DNA of 64,000 nt. Source: Pseudomonas oligotrophica (GTDB lineage: Bacteria; Pseudomonadota; Gammaproteobacteria; Pseudomonadales; Pseudomonadaceae). The position numbers were made by a program, and so were the translations under genes. Below, piece by piece: positions 9,710 through 18,408 of this stretch (its first letter is position 1; the number at the start of each line of letters is the position of its first letter). The notes under the pieces were generated by a model. It was not told where the DNA came from, searched no databases, and was given only the letters and a program-made list of their open reading frames with translations. Location of the stretch: NCBI RefSeq assembly GCF_021726475.1, contig NZ_JAKJRU010000001.1:310001-374000 (forward strand). Reading direction: 5' to 3'.

Positions 9710-10936
9710 ATGCACGCTCTCACCCGCCTCTCTCCGGAAATCCGCCAGTACCTCGTGGTCACCGGCAACTACTGGGCCTTCACCCTCACCGACGGCGCGC
9801 TGCGCATGCTGGTGGTGCTGCATTTCCACGGCCTGGGCTACAGCCCGCTGGCGATCGCCGCGCTGTTCCTGTTCTACGAGATCTTCGGGGTGGTCACCAA
9901 CCTGGTCGGCGGCTGGCTCGGTGCGCGGCTCGGGCTGAACCGCACGATGAACATCGGCCTCGGCCTGCAGGTGGTGGCGCTGCTGATGCTGACGCTGCCG
10001 GCGGCGCTGCTCACGGTGCCCTGGGTGATGGCGGCGCAGGCGCTGTCCGGCATCGCCAAGGACCTCAACAAGATGAGCGCCAAGAGCTCGATCAAGCTGC
10101 TGGTGCCGGAGGGCCGGCAGGGCACGCTGTTCAAGTGGGTGGCGCTCTTGACCGGCTCGAAGAACGCGCTCAAGGGCGTCGGCTTCTTCCTCGGCGGCGC
10201 GCTGCTGGCGCTGCTCGGCTTCGCCGGGGCGGTGCTGGCGATGGCCGCGGTGCTGGCGCTGGTCTGGCTGGCCAGCCTGCTGCTGCTGAAACGGGACATG
10301 GGCAAGGCCAGGCACAAGCCCAAGTTCAGCGAGCTGCTGTCCAAGAGCCGGGCGATCAACATCCTTTCCGCCGCCCGCCTGTTCCTGTTCGGCGCCCGCG
10401 ACGTCTGGTTCGTGGTGGCGCTGCCGGTGTACCTGTCCGCGACCTTTGGCTGGGACTTCTGGCAGGTCGGCGGCTTTCTTGCCGCCTGGGTGATCGGCTA
10501 CGGCATCGTGCAGTCATTCGCCCCCCATCTGACCGGCAAGCGCCGCGGCCGGGTACCGGACGGCCGTGCCGCCTTTGTCTGGGCCGCGCTGCTGGGGGCG
10601 TTGCCGGCGCTGATCGCCCTCGGCCTGGGCAGCACGCTGCCGGCGCAGCCGCTGCTGATCGGCGGGCTGCTGCTGTTCGGCGTGCTGTTCGCGGTCAACT
10701 CCTCGCTGCACAGCTACCTGATCGTCAGCTACGCCCGCGAGGACGGCGTCTCGCTCGACGTCGGCTTCTACTACATGTCCAACGCCCTCGGCCGGCTGCT
10801 CGGCACGCTGCTCTCGGGCTGGGTGTTCCAGGCCCATGGCCTGGCGGCCTGCCTCTGGGTGTCGACCGCCTTCGTGTTGCTGGCCGCGCTGATTTCCCTC
10901 GGCCTGCCGCGCCACGCCGAGGCTGGCGGCGCCTGA
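9710..10936 (+). CDS. arsJ: ArsJ, MFS exporter of organoarsenate (1-arseno-3-phosphoglycerate)
   Basis: A 408-residue major facilitator with about 11-12 membrane helices, starting MHALTRLSPEIRQYLVVTGNYWAFT. The NYWAFTLTDGALRMLVVLHFH start and the FSARSSIK-like MSAKSSIKLLVPEGRQG loop fit ArsJ. Together with the preceding GAPDH it gives arsenate resistance without arsenate reduction. I chose the ATG at 9710; the frame is open 60 bases further up but through the palindromic repeats. The repeats lie between it and the GAPDH gene. Confidence 0.88.
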   Translation: MHALTRLSPEIRQYLVVTGNYWAFTLTDGALRMLVVLHFHGLGYSPLAIAALFLFYEIFGVVTNLVGGWLGARLGLNRTMNIGLGLQVVALLMLTLPAALLTVPWVMAAQALSGIAKDLNKMSAKSSIKLLVPEGRQGTLFKWVALLTGSKNALKGVGFFLGGALLALLGFAGAVLAMAAVLALVWLASLLLLKRDMGKARHKPKFSELLSKSRAINILSAARLFLFGARDVWFVVALPVYLSATFGWDFWQVGGFLAAWVIGYGIVQSFAPHLTGKRRGRVPDGRAAFVWAALLGALPALIALGLGSTLPAQPLLIGGLLLFGVLFAVNSSLHSYLIVSYAREDGVSLDVGFYYMSNALGRLLGTLLSGWVFQAHGLAACLWVSTAFVLLAALISLGLPRHAEAGGA

Positions 10937-10946
10937 GCCGCTCGCC

Positions 10947-13247
10947 TCAGCGCGGCGCCAGGCGGGCGCGGGCCTGTTGCAGCAGCGCCCGGGCCTGGCG
11001 CGAGCCGGGGTCGACCTGCAGCAGCCGCTCGGCATGCGCGGCCGCGGCCGCCGGCTCGCCCCGCGCCAAGCTGTAGGCAGCCGCCAGCCAGAGCAGGTTG
11101 GCGTCGTTGGGGTGCTGCGCCAGGCTGCGCTGCACCAGGGCCAGCGCCTTGCCCGGCGCCTGCGATTGCAGTGCCAGGGCCAGGGCGAAGGCATAGCGCG
11201 CCTCGTTCGGCGCCAGTTGCTGCGCCTGTTCGAGCTGGCCGCGGGCTTCGTCCCGGCGTTGCTGGCGCACCAGGCTCAGGCCCAGCGCATAGTGCAGCGC
11301 CGCGGTTGCCGGGCGCTGCGCCAGGCCTTCGCGCAGCAACGCCTCGGCGGCGCGTTCGTCGCCGGCGCCGCGGCGCAGTTCGGCCAGCTCCAGATAGGCC
11401 GGCACATACAGCGGATCGAGGCGCAGCGCCTGTTGCAAGGCCGCGACGGCCTCGCCCGGGCGGCCCTGGCGCTGGCGCAGGCGGGCCAGCTCGCTGCGTG
11501 CCTCGGCGCGATCGGCATGCAGCGCCAGCTGCGCTTCGTATTCGCCCAGGGCGCGGGTGAACGCCGCCTGCCGCGCGACCGGCAGCGGCACGTCGGCCAG
11601 CACCCGCGCGGCCTCGCTGCGCACGCTGCGCAGCGGATCGTCGAGCAGCGGCGCCAGCCAGTCGGCGCGTTGCCCGGCCGGCAGGGCCTCGAGTGCACCC
11701 AGCGCGGCACGGCGTACCTGCCCATCGGGTTCTTCGAGGGCGGCGCGCAGCGCTGGCCCGTGCGGTGTTGCGCCGGCCTGGCCCAGGCGCGCCGCCGAGC
11801 TGGCCCGTACCAGCGGCGGTTGCGCCGGGTCGGCGAGCAGCTCGGCCAGCGCGGCGGCGGCACCCGGCTCGCCACGCCCGGCTGCCGACCAGGTTTCGGC
11901 GAAGCGCTGGTAGCCGGGCACGGGCGCCGGGTGGTGGCGACGGATGGCCTGTGCGGCCCAGTCGGCGGAGCGGTCCTGGTGGCAGCCAGTGCAGACGTTG
12001 GGCGTGCCGAGTGCGGCGCTCAGGTCCGGGCGCGGGATGCGCAGGCTGTGGTCGCGCCGCGGGTCGATGACCATGTAGGTGGTCTCCGGCATGTGGCAGC
12101 TGGTGCACTGCGCGCCGGCCGAGCCGGCCGGGTGGAAGTGATGCCTGGGCGTGTCGAAGGCGGCGGGCGCATGGCACTGGCTGCATAGCGCGTTGCCCTC
12201 GGCGCGCAGCTGCTGGCCGTGCGGCTCGTGGCAGTCGCTGCAGGTGACGCCCGCGGCGTGCATGCGGCTCTGCTCGAAGGAGCCGGAGATGAACACCTCC
12301 TCGCGCTGCTGGCCGTCGGCGTGGTACAGCCCGGGTTCGAGCAGGGCGGGGCTGTAGTGGTCGAGCAGCGGCTTGCCCGGCTGATAGCCCTCGGCGATCT
12401 GGCTGCGCCGTGCGTGGCACTGCGCGCAGATCGGCTGTTCCTTGTGCGCGGCCAGCGGGGTGTCGCGCCGGGCGGTGAGCTGCTCCAGCGTGCGCCGCCA
12501 GCTGACCCCGCGGCGCTCGTCGAGCAGCAGCGCCAGGCCCTTGTGCGGCGCCTGGCCACCGTCGCGCGCCCAGCGCAGGTGCGCCGAGCCCGGGCCGTGG
12601 CAGGCCTCGCAGCCGACGCTGATCTCCGCCCAGCGCGAGGCGAAGGTGTCGCTGCCGGCGTCGTAGCCCTTGTGCAGGCCGGTCGAATGGCAGTCGGCGC
12701 ACATGTGGTTCCAGTTCTGCGAAGGCCGCGTCCAGTGCAGCTCGTCGCGGTGGTCGACCGCCTCGTCCGGATAGAGGTGGAACCAGCGCTGGCCGCCGGC
12801 AGCGGCCGGGCGGCTGTCCCAGGCGATCGACAGCGCCTGCAGGCGGCCGTCCGGAAATTCCACCAGGTACTGCTGCAGCGGCTCGACGCCGAAGGTGTAG
12901 CGGATCTCGAACTCGCCCAACTGGCCGTCGGCGCCGTCGGTCTCGACGAAGAAGCGCCCGTCGCGGCGATAGAAGCGCGAGGCGACGCCGGCGTAGACGA
13001 AGCGCGCGTCGGCGAAGTCGCCCAGTACCGTCTCCGGCGTCGCGTGCTGCATCGCGCGGGCGTGCTGCGAGCCGCGCCAGGCCCGGAACTGCTCGGCATG
13101 GCAGTCGGCGCAGGCCTGGCTGCCGACATGGCTGGCCGTTTCCTCGGCCCGGCCCTCGCGGCTGCAGGCCAACAGCGCGAACAGCAGCGACAGCAGCAGG
13201 GCGCAGGCGGCGCGCAGGGAAGCGGGGCGGCGAAGGGCAGTCGGCAT
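10947..13247 (-). CDS. eight-heme cytochrome c with HEAT/TPR C-terminal half
   Basis: A 766-residue exported protein. The N-terminal hydrophobic segment ends in LLFALLAC (C28), a possible though imperfect lipobox. Eight CXXCH heme motifs are visible with first Cys at about 46, 182, 212, 273, 335, 354, 380 and 418. Residues about 450-540 look like short helical HEAT-type repeats, and about 550-760 form tetratricopeptide repeats. This resembles the large multiheme cytochrome/TPR proteins of unknown electron-transfer role in Pseudomonas and other proteobacteria. It is convergent with arsJ (10-base gap) and divergent from the porin gene. Nitrite or other oxyanion reduction cannot be claimed from sequence. 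Confidence 0.85.
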   Translation of the reverse strand: MPTALRRPASLRAACALLLSLLFALLACSREGRAEETASHVGSQACADCHAEQFRAWRGSQHARAMQHATPETVLGDFADARFVYAGVASRFYRRDGRFFVETDGADGQLGEFEIRYTFGVEPLQQYLVEFPDGRLQALSIAWDSRPAAAGGQRWFHLYPDEAVDHRDELHWTRPSQNWNHMCADCHSTGLHKGYDAGSDTFASRWAEISVGCEACHGPGSAHLRWARDGGQAPHKGLALLLDERRGVSWRRTLEQLTARRDTPLAAHKEQPICAQCHARRSQIAEGYQPGKPLLDHYSPALLEPGLYHADGQQREEVFISGSFEQSRMHAAGVTCSDCHEPHGQQLRAEGNALCSQCHAPAAFDTPRHHFHPAGSAGAQCTSCHMPETTYMVIDPRRDHSLRIPRPDLSAALGTPNVCTGCHQDRSADWAAQAIRRHHPAPVPGYQRFAETWSAAGRGEPGAAAALAELLADPAQPPLVRASSAARLGQAGATPHGPALRAALEEPDGQVRRAALGALEALPAGQRADWLAPLLDDPLRSVRSEAARVLADVPLPVARQAAFTRALGEYEAQLALHADRAEARSELARLRQRQGRPGEAVAALQQALRLDPLYVPAYLELAELRRGAGDERAAEALLREGLAQRPATAALHYALGLSLVRQQRRDEARGQLEQAQQLAPNEARYAFALALALQSQAPGKALALVQRSLAQHPNDANLLWLAAAYSLARGEPAAAAAHAERLLQVDPGSRQARALLQQARARLAPR

Positions 13248-13340
13248 GGCAGGTTCCGCGCGGCTAGGGGGTCGGTGTCAACGGCATGCTGCCCGCGCCC
13301 GCCGGCCGGCGGCCAGCCCTCGGCAGACGATAGCTGCGCT

Positions 13341-13371
13341 TTGACATCAGCGCCTGCGCGCAGCGGATAAC
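13341..13371 (+). promoter_or_regulatory. possible sigma-70 promoter for the porin-sulfatase pair
   Basis: TTGACA (13341-13346) and GATAAC (13366-13371) are separated by 19 bases, slightly long for sigma-70. They lie 67-97 bases upstream of the porin ATG. The -35 is exact, the -10 is weak. No operator is recognised nearby. Confidence 0.3.
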
Positions 13372-13437
13372 GGTCGCCGGCCGGCTTGGAAATACTGGGC
13401 ACGCAAACAACAACAAGAACCTTGCGGAGACCCACCC

Positions 13438-14733
13438 ATGGCAGCGACAGCCACGCACCCCATCGCCAGGCCGCCCCTGGCGCCTTCACGCAGCAGCGCC
13501 CTGACCCGCGCCAGCCTGCTGCTCCTGCTCTGCCCGCTGGCGGCCCAGGCGGACCTGATCGGCGACAGCCAGCTGAACCTCGGCTTGCGCAACTTCTATA
13601 TCGACCGCGACTTTCGCGGCGACGACCCGGCGCGCTCGCGGGTCGGCAGCTGGACCCAGGGCTTCGACCTGCGCCTGCAGTCCGGCTACACCGAGGGCCC
13701 GCTGCAGTTCGGCCTGGATGCCTCGGCGCAGTACGCCTACCGGCTCGATGGCGGCGGCGGGCGCGGCCCGGACACCATCATTCCCTACGATGCCAGCCGG
13801 GGCGAGCAGGTCCGCGACTACGGCCGCGCCGCGCTGACCGCCAAGGTGCGCTATTCCAAGACCGAGCTGACCGTTGGCGAACATCGTCCGCGCCTGCCGG
13901 TGGCCTTCTTCGATGACAGCCGCCAGCTGGCCAGCACCTACCACGGCGTGCAGATCACCTCGCAGGAGATCGACGGCCTGAGCCTGACCGCCGGACGCTT
14001 CAGCGAGATCGCCACGCGCGAGTCGTCCAACCACGAGAAGCTCTACCTGTTCACCCGCCCCGGCGGCCCGCGGCGGCCCAGCGACGGGCTCAACTTCGCC
14101 GGCGGCAGCTACGCCTTCGGCCCCAGCCTGTCGGCCACCTACTTCTACGGCCAGCTGGAGGACATCTACCAGCAGCACTACCTGGGCCTTGCGCACAACA
14201 CTGCGCTGGGCGGCGGCTACAGCCTGAAGACCGACCTGCGCTACTACCACAACCGCGAGGACGGCGAGGCGCTCTACGGCGAGATCGACAACCGCAGCTA
14301 CGGCCTGCTCAGCGCGCTGAAGAAGGGCGGCCACAGCTTCAGCCTCGGCTACCAGCGCATGCTCGGCGACAGCAACTTCCCGCTGCTCAACGGCTACACC
14401 CCGCAGCCGCACCTGGTGAACTGGTCGGCGCTGGCCTTCTACCGCGCCAACGAGAGCTCCTGGCAGGTGCGCTACGACTACGACTTCGCCGCCCAGGGCA
14501 TCCCCGGCCTGCAGCTGATGACCCGCTACATCCGCGGCAGCGGCATCGACCGCGGCCCGGGCCTGAGCTCCACCGGCGAGAGCGAGCGCGACTTCGTGCT
14601 CGGCTACGTGGTGCAGGACGGCCCGCTCAAGGGCCTGGGCTTCAACTGGATGAACATCGACGCCAAGTTCCGCCACGGCAACGACTTCAACGAGAACCGC
14701 CTGGCCGCCACCTACACCTGGAAGATCTGGTAA
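13438..14733 (+). CDS. OprD-family outer-membrane porin
   Basis: A 431-residue outer-membrane protein. A signal peptide ends near PLAAQADLIGDSQ. The mature part begins with the OprD-type strand pattern LNLGLRNFYIDRDF, contains LRYYHNREDGEALYGEIDNRSYGLLSALKKGGHSFSLGYQ broken by aromatic strands, and ends with an aromatic-rich strand (AATYTWKIW). OprD-family porins take up small carboxylates, amino acids and related anions. It is followed 101 bases later by a periplasmic sulfatase gene on the same strand, so uptake of sulfate esters or their products is plausible. A start further inside cannot be excluded because the signal peptide is long. Confidence 0.85.
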   Translation: MAATATHPIARPPLAPSRSSALTRASLLLLLCPLAAQADLIGDSQLNLGLRNFYIDRDFRGDDPARSRVGSWTQGFDLRLQSGYTEGPLQFGLDASAQYAYRLDGGGGRGPDTIIPYDASRGEQVRDYGRAALTAKVRYSKTELTVGEHRPRLPVAFFDDSRQLASTYHGVQITSQEIDGLSLTAGRFSEIATRESSNHEKLYLFTRPGGPRRPSDGLNFAGGSYAFGPSLSATYFYGQLEDIYQQHYLGLAHNTALGGGYSLKTDLRYYHNREDGEALYGEIDNRSYGLLSALKKGGHSFSLGYQRMLGDSNFPLLNGYTPQPHLVNWSALAFYRANESSWQVRYDYDFAAQGIPGLQLMTRYIRGSGIDRGPGLSSTGESERDFVLGYVVQDGPLKGLGFNWMNIDAKFRHGNDFNENRLAATYTWKIW

Positions 14734-14834
14734 GCCGCCCGGCGGCTGCCATTGCCCGCGTGCTCCCGCCGGGTGCACCGGGTGCAAGGGAAAGGGCCCT
14801 GGAGCCCGACCACAACAAGAAGAGGAACCATCCC

Positions 14835-16505
14835 ATGAAACTGAGGCACCTGAGCCTAGCGCTCTGCATCACCGGACTGGCCAGCCTGGCCTGCCAGGCC
14901 GCCGAGAAACCGAACTTCCTGATCATCGTCGCCGACGACCTGGGCTACAGCGACCTGGGCAGCTTCGGCGGCGAGATCGAGACGCCCAACCTGGATGCGC
15001 TGGCCCAGCAAGGCGTGCGCCTGACCAACTTCCAGGCCGCGCCGACCTGCTCGCCGACCCGCTCGATGCTGCTCAGCGGCACCGACAGCCACCAGGCGGG
15101 CCTGGGCAACATGGGCGAGCTGACCCAGGACTTCCAGAAGGGCCAGCCGGGCTACGAGGGCTACCTCAACCAGCGCGTGGCCAACCTCGCCGAGGTCATG
15201 CAGGACGCCGGCTACAACACCTACACCACCGGCAAGTGGCACCTGGGGCGCACCGAGGAACTCAGCCCCAAGGCGCGCGGCTTCGACCGCTCGTTCGTGC
15301 TGATCCAGGGCGGCGCCAGCCACTTCGATGACCAGAAGGCGATCATCAGCGTCGATCCCAAGGCCATCTACCGCGAGGACGGCAAGCAGGTCGAGGTGCC
15401 CAAGGGCTTCTTCTCCAGCGAGTTCTACACCGATCGCCTGATCGACTACATCGAGCAGGACAAGGCCGCAGGCAAGCCGTTCCTGGCGGTGCTCTCCTAC
15501 ACCGCGCCGCACTGGCCGCTGCATGCGCCGGACCAGTGGCTCGACAAGTACCAGGGCCGCTACGCCGAAGGCTACGAGGCGCTGCGCCAGCAACGCCTGG
15601 CGCGGATGAAGCAGCTCGGCCTGGTGCCGGCCGACGTCGAGGCCAACACGCCGATGGCCGGCGGCCTGCCCAGCTGGGAGCAGCTCAGCGAGGAGGAGCG
15701 CCAGCGCGAGGCGCGCAGCATGGAGATCTACGCGGCGATGGTCGACAACATGGACCATCACATCGGCCGCCTGCTCGAGCACCTGCGCCAGAGCGGCGAA
15801 CTGGACAACACCTTCGTGCTGTTCATGTCCGACAACGGCGCCGACGGCAACAGCCCGATCGACCTGCCGGGCAACCGCGAGTGGATGGCCAGCGACTTCG
15901 ACAACAGCCTGCAGAACATGGGCCGCAAGGGTTCCTACATCGACTACGGCGCGCAGTGGGCGCAGGTCGGCGCCACGCCGTTCCCGTTCTTCAAGGGCTT
16001 TACCAGCCAGGGTGGCACCTCGGTGCCGGTGATCATCCGCCACCCCAGCCTGAACGCGCAGGCCGGCAGCCTGAACAAGCAGTTCTTCCACGTGATGGAC
16101 GTGATGCCGACCATCCTCGAGCTGGCCGGTGTCAAGCACCCCGGCACGCAGTTCCGCGGCCGCGAGGTGCAGCCCATGCAGGGCGTGTCGATGCTCGCCG
16201 GGCTGCAGGGCCAGGCGGTGGCCGAGCGCGCGGTGGGCTGGGAGCTGTTCGGCCGCCGCGCCCTGCGCAAGGGTGACTGGAAGATGACCTGGATGACCGC
16301 GCCCTACGGCAGCGCCGAGTGGCAGCTCTACAACCTGGCCAAGGACCCGGTCGAGGCGCATGACCTGGCCAAGGCCGAGCCGGCCAAGCTGGCCGAGCTC
16401 AAGCAGGAGTGGGACGCCTACGTGCAGCGCAACAACGTGCTGCTCGGCCCGGTGAAGATCAAGTACGGCTTCGAGACCTGCCTGTACGAGCACTGCTTCA
16501 AGTAA
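14835..16505 (+). CDS. periplasmic arylsulfatase-type sulfatase
   Basis: A 556-residue sulfatase with a signal peptide ending CQAAEKPNF. Metal-binding acids are in VADDLGYSD (D34, D35). The maturation motif C72-S-P-T-R76 marks the cysteine converted to formylglycine. YTTGKWHLG and FMSDNGADG carry further conserved active-site residues. Length and motif order fit type I arylsulfatases. The ATG at 14835 is chosen because it gives the signal peptide. It probably releases sulfate from sulfate esters in the periplasm. No formylglycine-generating enzyme gene is visible in the window, so maturation must come from elsewhere. Confidence 0.88.
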   Translation: MKLRHLSLALCITGLASLACQAAEKPNFLIIVADDLGYSDLGSFGGEIETPNLDALAQQGVRLTNFQAAPTCSPTRSMLLSGTDSHQAGLGNMGELTQDFQKGQPGYEGYLNQRVANLAEVMQDAGYNTYTTGKWHLGRTEELSPKARGFDRSFVLIQGGASHFDDQKAIISVDPKAIYREDGKQVEVPKGFFSSEFYTDRLIDYIEQDKAAGKPFLAVLSYTAPHWPLHAPDQWLDKYQGRYAEGYEALRQQRLARMKQLGLVPADVEANTPMAGGLPSWEQLSEEERQREARSMEIYAAMVDNMDHHIGRLLEHLRQSGELDNTFVLFMSDNGADGNSPIDLPGNREWMASDFDNSLQNMGRKGSYIDYGAQWAQVGATPFPFFKGFTSQGGTSVPVIIRHPSLNAQAGSLNKQFFHVMDVMPTILELAGVKHPGTQFRGREVQPMQGVSMLAGLQGQAVAERAVGWELFGRRALRKGDWKMTWMTAPYGSAEWQLYNLAKDPVEAHDLAKAEPAKLAELKQEWDAYVQRNNVLLGPVKIKYGFETCLYEHCFK

Positions 16506-16527
16506 CCCGCCTGACACGCACTGCCTG

Positions 16528-16563
16528 AAACCCCGCGAGGATCGCCTCGCGGGGTTTTCTGTT
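16528..16563 (+). terminator. intrinsic terminator after the sulfatase gene
   Basis: A 12-base perfect stem, AACCCCGCGAGG / CCTCGCGGGGTT, with loop ATCG, is followed by TTCTGTTTT. It starts 23 bases after the sulfatase stop codon. It is the clear end of the porin-sulfatase unit and could also serve the convergent araC-type gene. Confidence 0.85.
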
Positions 16564-16587
16564 TTCGCGAGGCGCGCGCCGCCGGCG

Positions 16588-17589
16588 TCAGGGCCGGCGG
16601 TTGAGGGTCTGCGAGGGCAGCTCGCCGAAGGCCTGCTTGTACAGGGTGGTGAAGTGGCTGGGCTGGGCGAAGCCCCAGCGGAAGGCCAGCTCGCACAACT
16701 GCAGCTCGCCGGGCTGGTGGCGCAGCAGCATCTCGCGGATCACGTTCAGCTTGCAGCGCTGGATATAGCGCTGCGGGCTGGTGCCCAGGTAGCGGCGAAA
16801 GGCCTGTTCCAGGCTGCGCCGGCTGGCACCGCTGACGGTCACCAGTTGGCTGATGCACAGCGGCTGGTCGAGGTTGGCGTGCACGTAGTCGACCACCCGC
16901 TTGACCGTGCCCGGCAGCAGGCTGCGCTGCGGCAGCGCGCTGAGCGAGGGGATCAGGTACAGCAGGTTCTCGCAGAACAGGTGCTGCAGGTGCTGCTGGC
17001 CGACCGCGGTGGCGAGCAGGCCCGACGAACTGCCGGCCTCGCCGTCGACCAGGCGTACCAGGTTGCCGAGGCTCGCCAGCGCCGGGTTGCGCCGGCAGAT
17101 CAGCTGCGCCTGGGGCGGCACGCGCGTCGCCTCGCTCTGGTGGTGGCGCAGCATGTGGTCGTTCAGGCAGGCGCCGTCCAGCGCGATGACCAGCGCCCGG
17201 GTGCCTTCGTGCCAGACCACCTCGACCTGGTGGCCGGGGGTGAACATCAGCAGGTCGCCGGGGCCGGCCTGCTGGCCGTCCGGGTGGCTGGTCACCGCGC
17301 CGTGCAGCGGCAGGATGCCGTGCCAGCTGGCCAGCGGCCGCGAGCTGACCTTCAGTTCCGCGCCCCATTGCGCGCCGAACAGCTTGAGCTGCGGCATCGC
17401 CTGCAGGGTGAAGAGGATGTCGGCGGCGCCGCGCCGGCGCGGCTGCACGCGGCGCTCCTCGACCTGGGTGTTGAGCACCGCCGCCGCCTCGTCCATGTCG
17501 TGCGAGCGCAGCCAGGGCCGCATGGCGAAGGGCAGGCCGCGCTGGCCCGGACTCGGGGAAGGGTGGGCAAGGCTGACCGGAGCGGTCAT
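16588..17589 (-). CDS. AraC/XylS-family regulator at the end of the phenol operon
   Basis: A 333-residue regulator. The N-terminal half (about 40-200) is an AraC-binding-like sensor domain, and the C-terminal about 100 residues carry the two helix-turn-helix motifs of AraC proteins (LCISQLVTVSGASRRSLEQAFRRYLG and LCELAFRWGFAQPSHFTTLYKQAFGELPSQ in shortened view). The ATG at 17587-17589 has GAGGAGG 8 bases ahead. It lies on the dmp strand, downstream of the GlcG/HbpS-like gene, and could tune aromatic catabolism, but no target site is identified. Confidence 0.8.
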   Translation of the reverse strand: MTAPVSLAHPSPSPGQRGLPFAMRPWLRSHDMDEAAAVLNTQVEERRVQPRRRGAADILFTLQAMPQLKLFGAQWGAELKVSSRPLASWHGILPLHGAVTSHPDGQQAGPGDLLMFTPGHQVEVVWHEGTRALVIALDGACLNDHMLRHHQSEATRVPPQAQLICRRNPALASLGNLVRLVDGEAGSSSGLLATAVGQQHLQHLFCENLLYLIPSLSALPQRSLLPGTVKRVVDYVHANLDQPLCISQLVTVSGASRRSLEQAFRRYLGTSPQRYIQRCKLNVIREMLLRHQPGELQLCELAFRWGFAQPSHFTTLYKQAFGELPSQTLNRRP

Positions 17590-17705
17590 GGGATCGCCTC
17601 CTCGGGCCTGCCTCGTGCCGCCGTCCGGCAGCGCGGGGGCCTCGGTGTTGTCGTTAGGGAGGATGGGTAGACGCCTGCCGATAGCGTCGCCGCAGCATGG
17701 CAGCT

Positions 17706-18146
17706 TCAGCCGGCCGCCGGATAGCCCGCCGCGCCGATGGCCTGCAGCGCCGCCGCGGCGCAGGCTTCGTCCTGCTCCTCCGCGGCGCCGGACACGCCGA
17801 TGCCGCCGACGCATTCGCCGTCCAGCAGGATCGGCAGGCCGCCGCCGACCACCACCAGCCGCTCGCGCCTGGGCAGGCCGATCTGCAGGCGCGGGTTGTC
17901 GCCGAGCACCTCGAGCCAGTCGCGGGTGGCGAAGCCGAAGCTCGCCGCGGTGTAGGCCTTGTCCACGGCGATGCCTTCGGAATGCAGGAAGGCGCCGTTC
18001 ATGCGCAGGTAGGCCAGCGGCAGGCCGGCACGGTCGACCACGCTGACGTGGATGCGCACGCCCAGCTGCTCGGCGTGGGCCACGGCGGCACGGGCAGCGG
18101 TCGCGGCCGCTTCCCAGTGCAGCGAAGGCTCGCGGAGGGTCTTCAT
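17706..18146 (-). CDS. GlcG/HbpS-family protein in the meta-cleavage operon
   Basis: A 146-residue soluble protein of the GlcG/HbpS (DUF336) family, recognisable from VSVVDRAGLPLAYLRMNGA, DKAYTAASFGF and the glycine-rich GGGLPILLDGECVGGIGVSGA. Members bind heme or corrinoids in some bacteria and are often encoded in aromatic-degradation operons, where their exact job is unclear. It lies 19 bases after dmpI. A role in protecting or assisting the iron enzymes of the pathway is inference. Confidence 0.8.
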   Translation of the reverse strand: MKTLREPSLHWEAAATAARAAVAHAEQLGVRIHVSVVDRAGLPLAYLRMNGAFLHSEGIAVDKAYTAASFGFATRDWLEVLGDNPRLQIGLPRRERLVVVGGGLPILLDGECVGGIGVSGAAEEQDEACAAAALQAIGAAGYPAAG

Positions 18147-18165
18147 GGCAACTCCGGGGCCGCGC

Positions 18166-18357
18166 TCAACGGCCGAGCGCCTTGGCGCTCTCGCCGCCGA
18201 TGCCGAAGTGGACCTTGGGCATCTCGGTGATGATCACCCGCACGCTGGCCAGCGGCGCGTCCAGCGAGCGCGAGATGGCCTGGCTGACCTCGCGGATCAG
18301 CGCCTCCTTCTGCTCGTCGCTGCGGCCTTCGAGGATATGGATCTGGGCAATGGGCAT
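18166..18357 (-). CDS. dmpI: DmpI, 4-oxalocrotonate tautomerase
   Basis: A 63-residue protein of canonical 4-OT size. After removal of Met the catalytic Pro1, Arg11, Arg39 and Phe50 are all in place ([11 protein letters not shown]..., SVR, HFG). It isomerises 2-hydroxymuconate (4-oxalocrotonate enol) to the keto form in the oxalocrotonate branch of catechol meta-cleavage. An intrinsic terminator lies just upstream of its ribosome site, so its expression may be lower than that of dmpK-H. GAGGAGCGACCC precedes the ATG. Confidence 0.95.
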   Translation of the reverse strand: MPIAQIHILEGRSDEQKEALIREVSQAISRSLDAPLASVRVIITEMPKVHFGIGGESAKALGR

Positions 18358-18374
18358 GGGTCGCTCCTCGCAAA

Positions 18375-18403
18375 AAAGGGGGCCGCCCGGGAGGGGCGGC
18401 CGG
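18375..18403 (-). terminator. intrinsic terminator/attenuator between dmpH and dmpI
   Basis: On the minus strand GGCCGCCC-CTCCC-GGGCGGCC (18401 down to 18381) forms a perfect 8-base GC stem and is followed by CCCTTTTTTG. This is a textbook intrinsic terminator positioned after the dmpH stop and directly before the ribosome site of dmpI. It would reduce read-through into dmpI, the GlcG/HbpS-like gene and the AraC gene. Strength is untested. Confidence 0.75.
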
Positions 18404-18408
18404 TTGGC

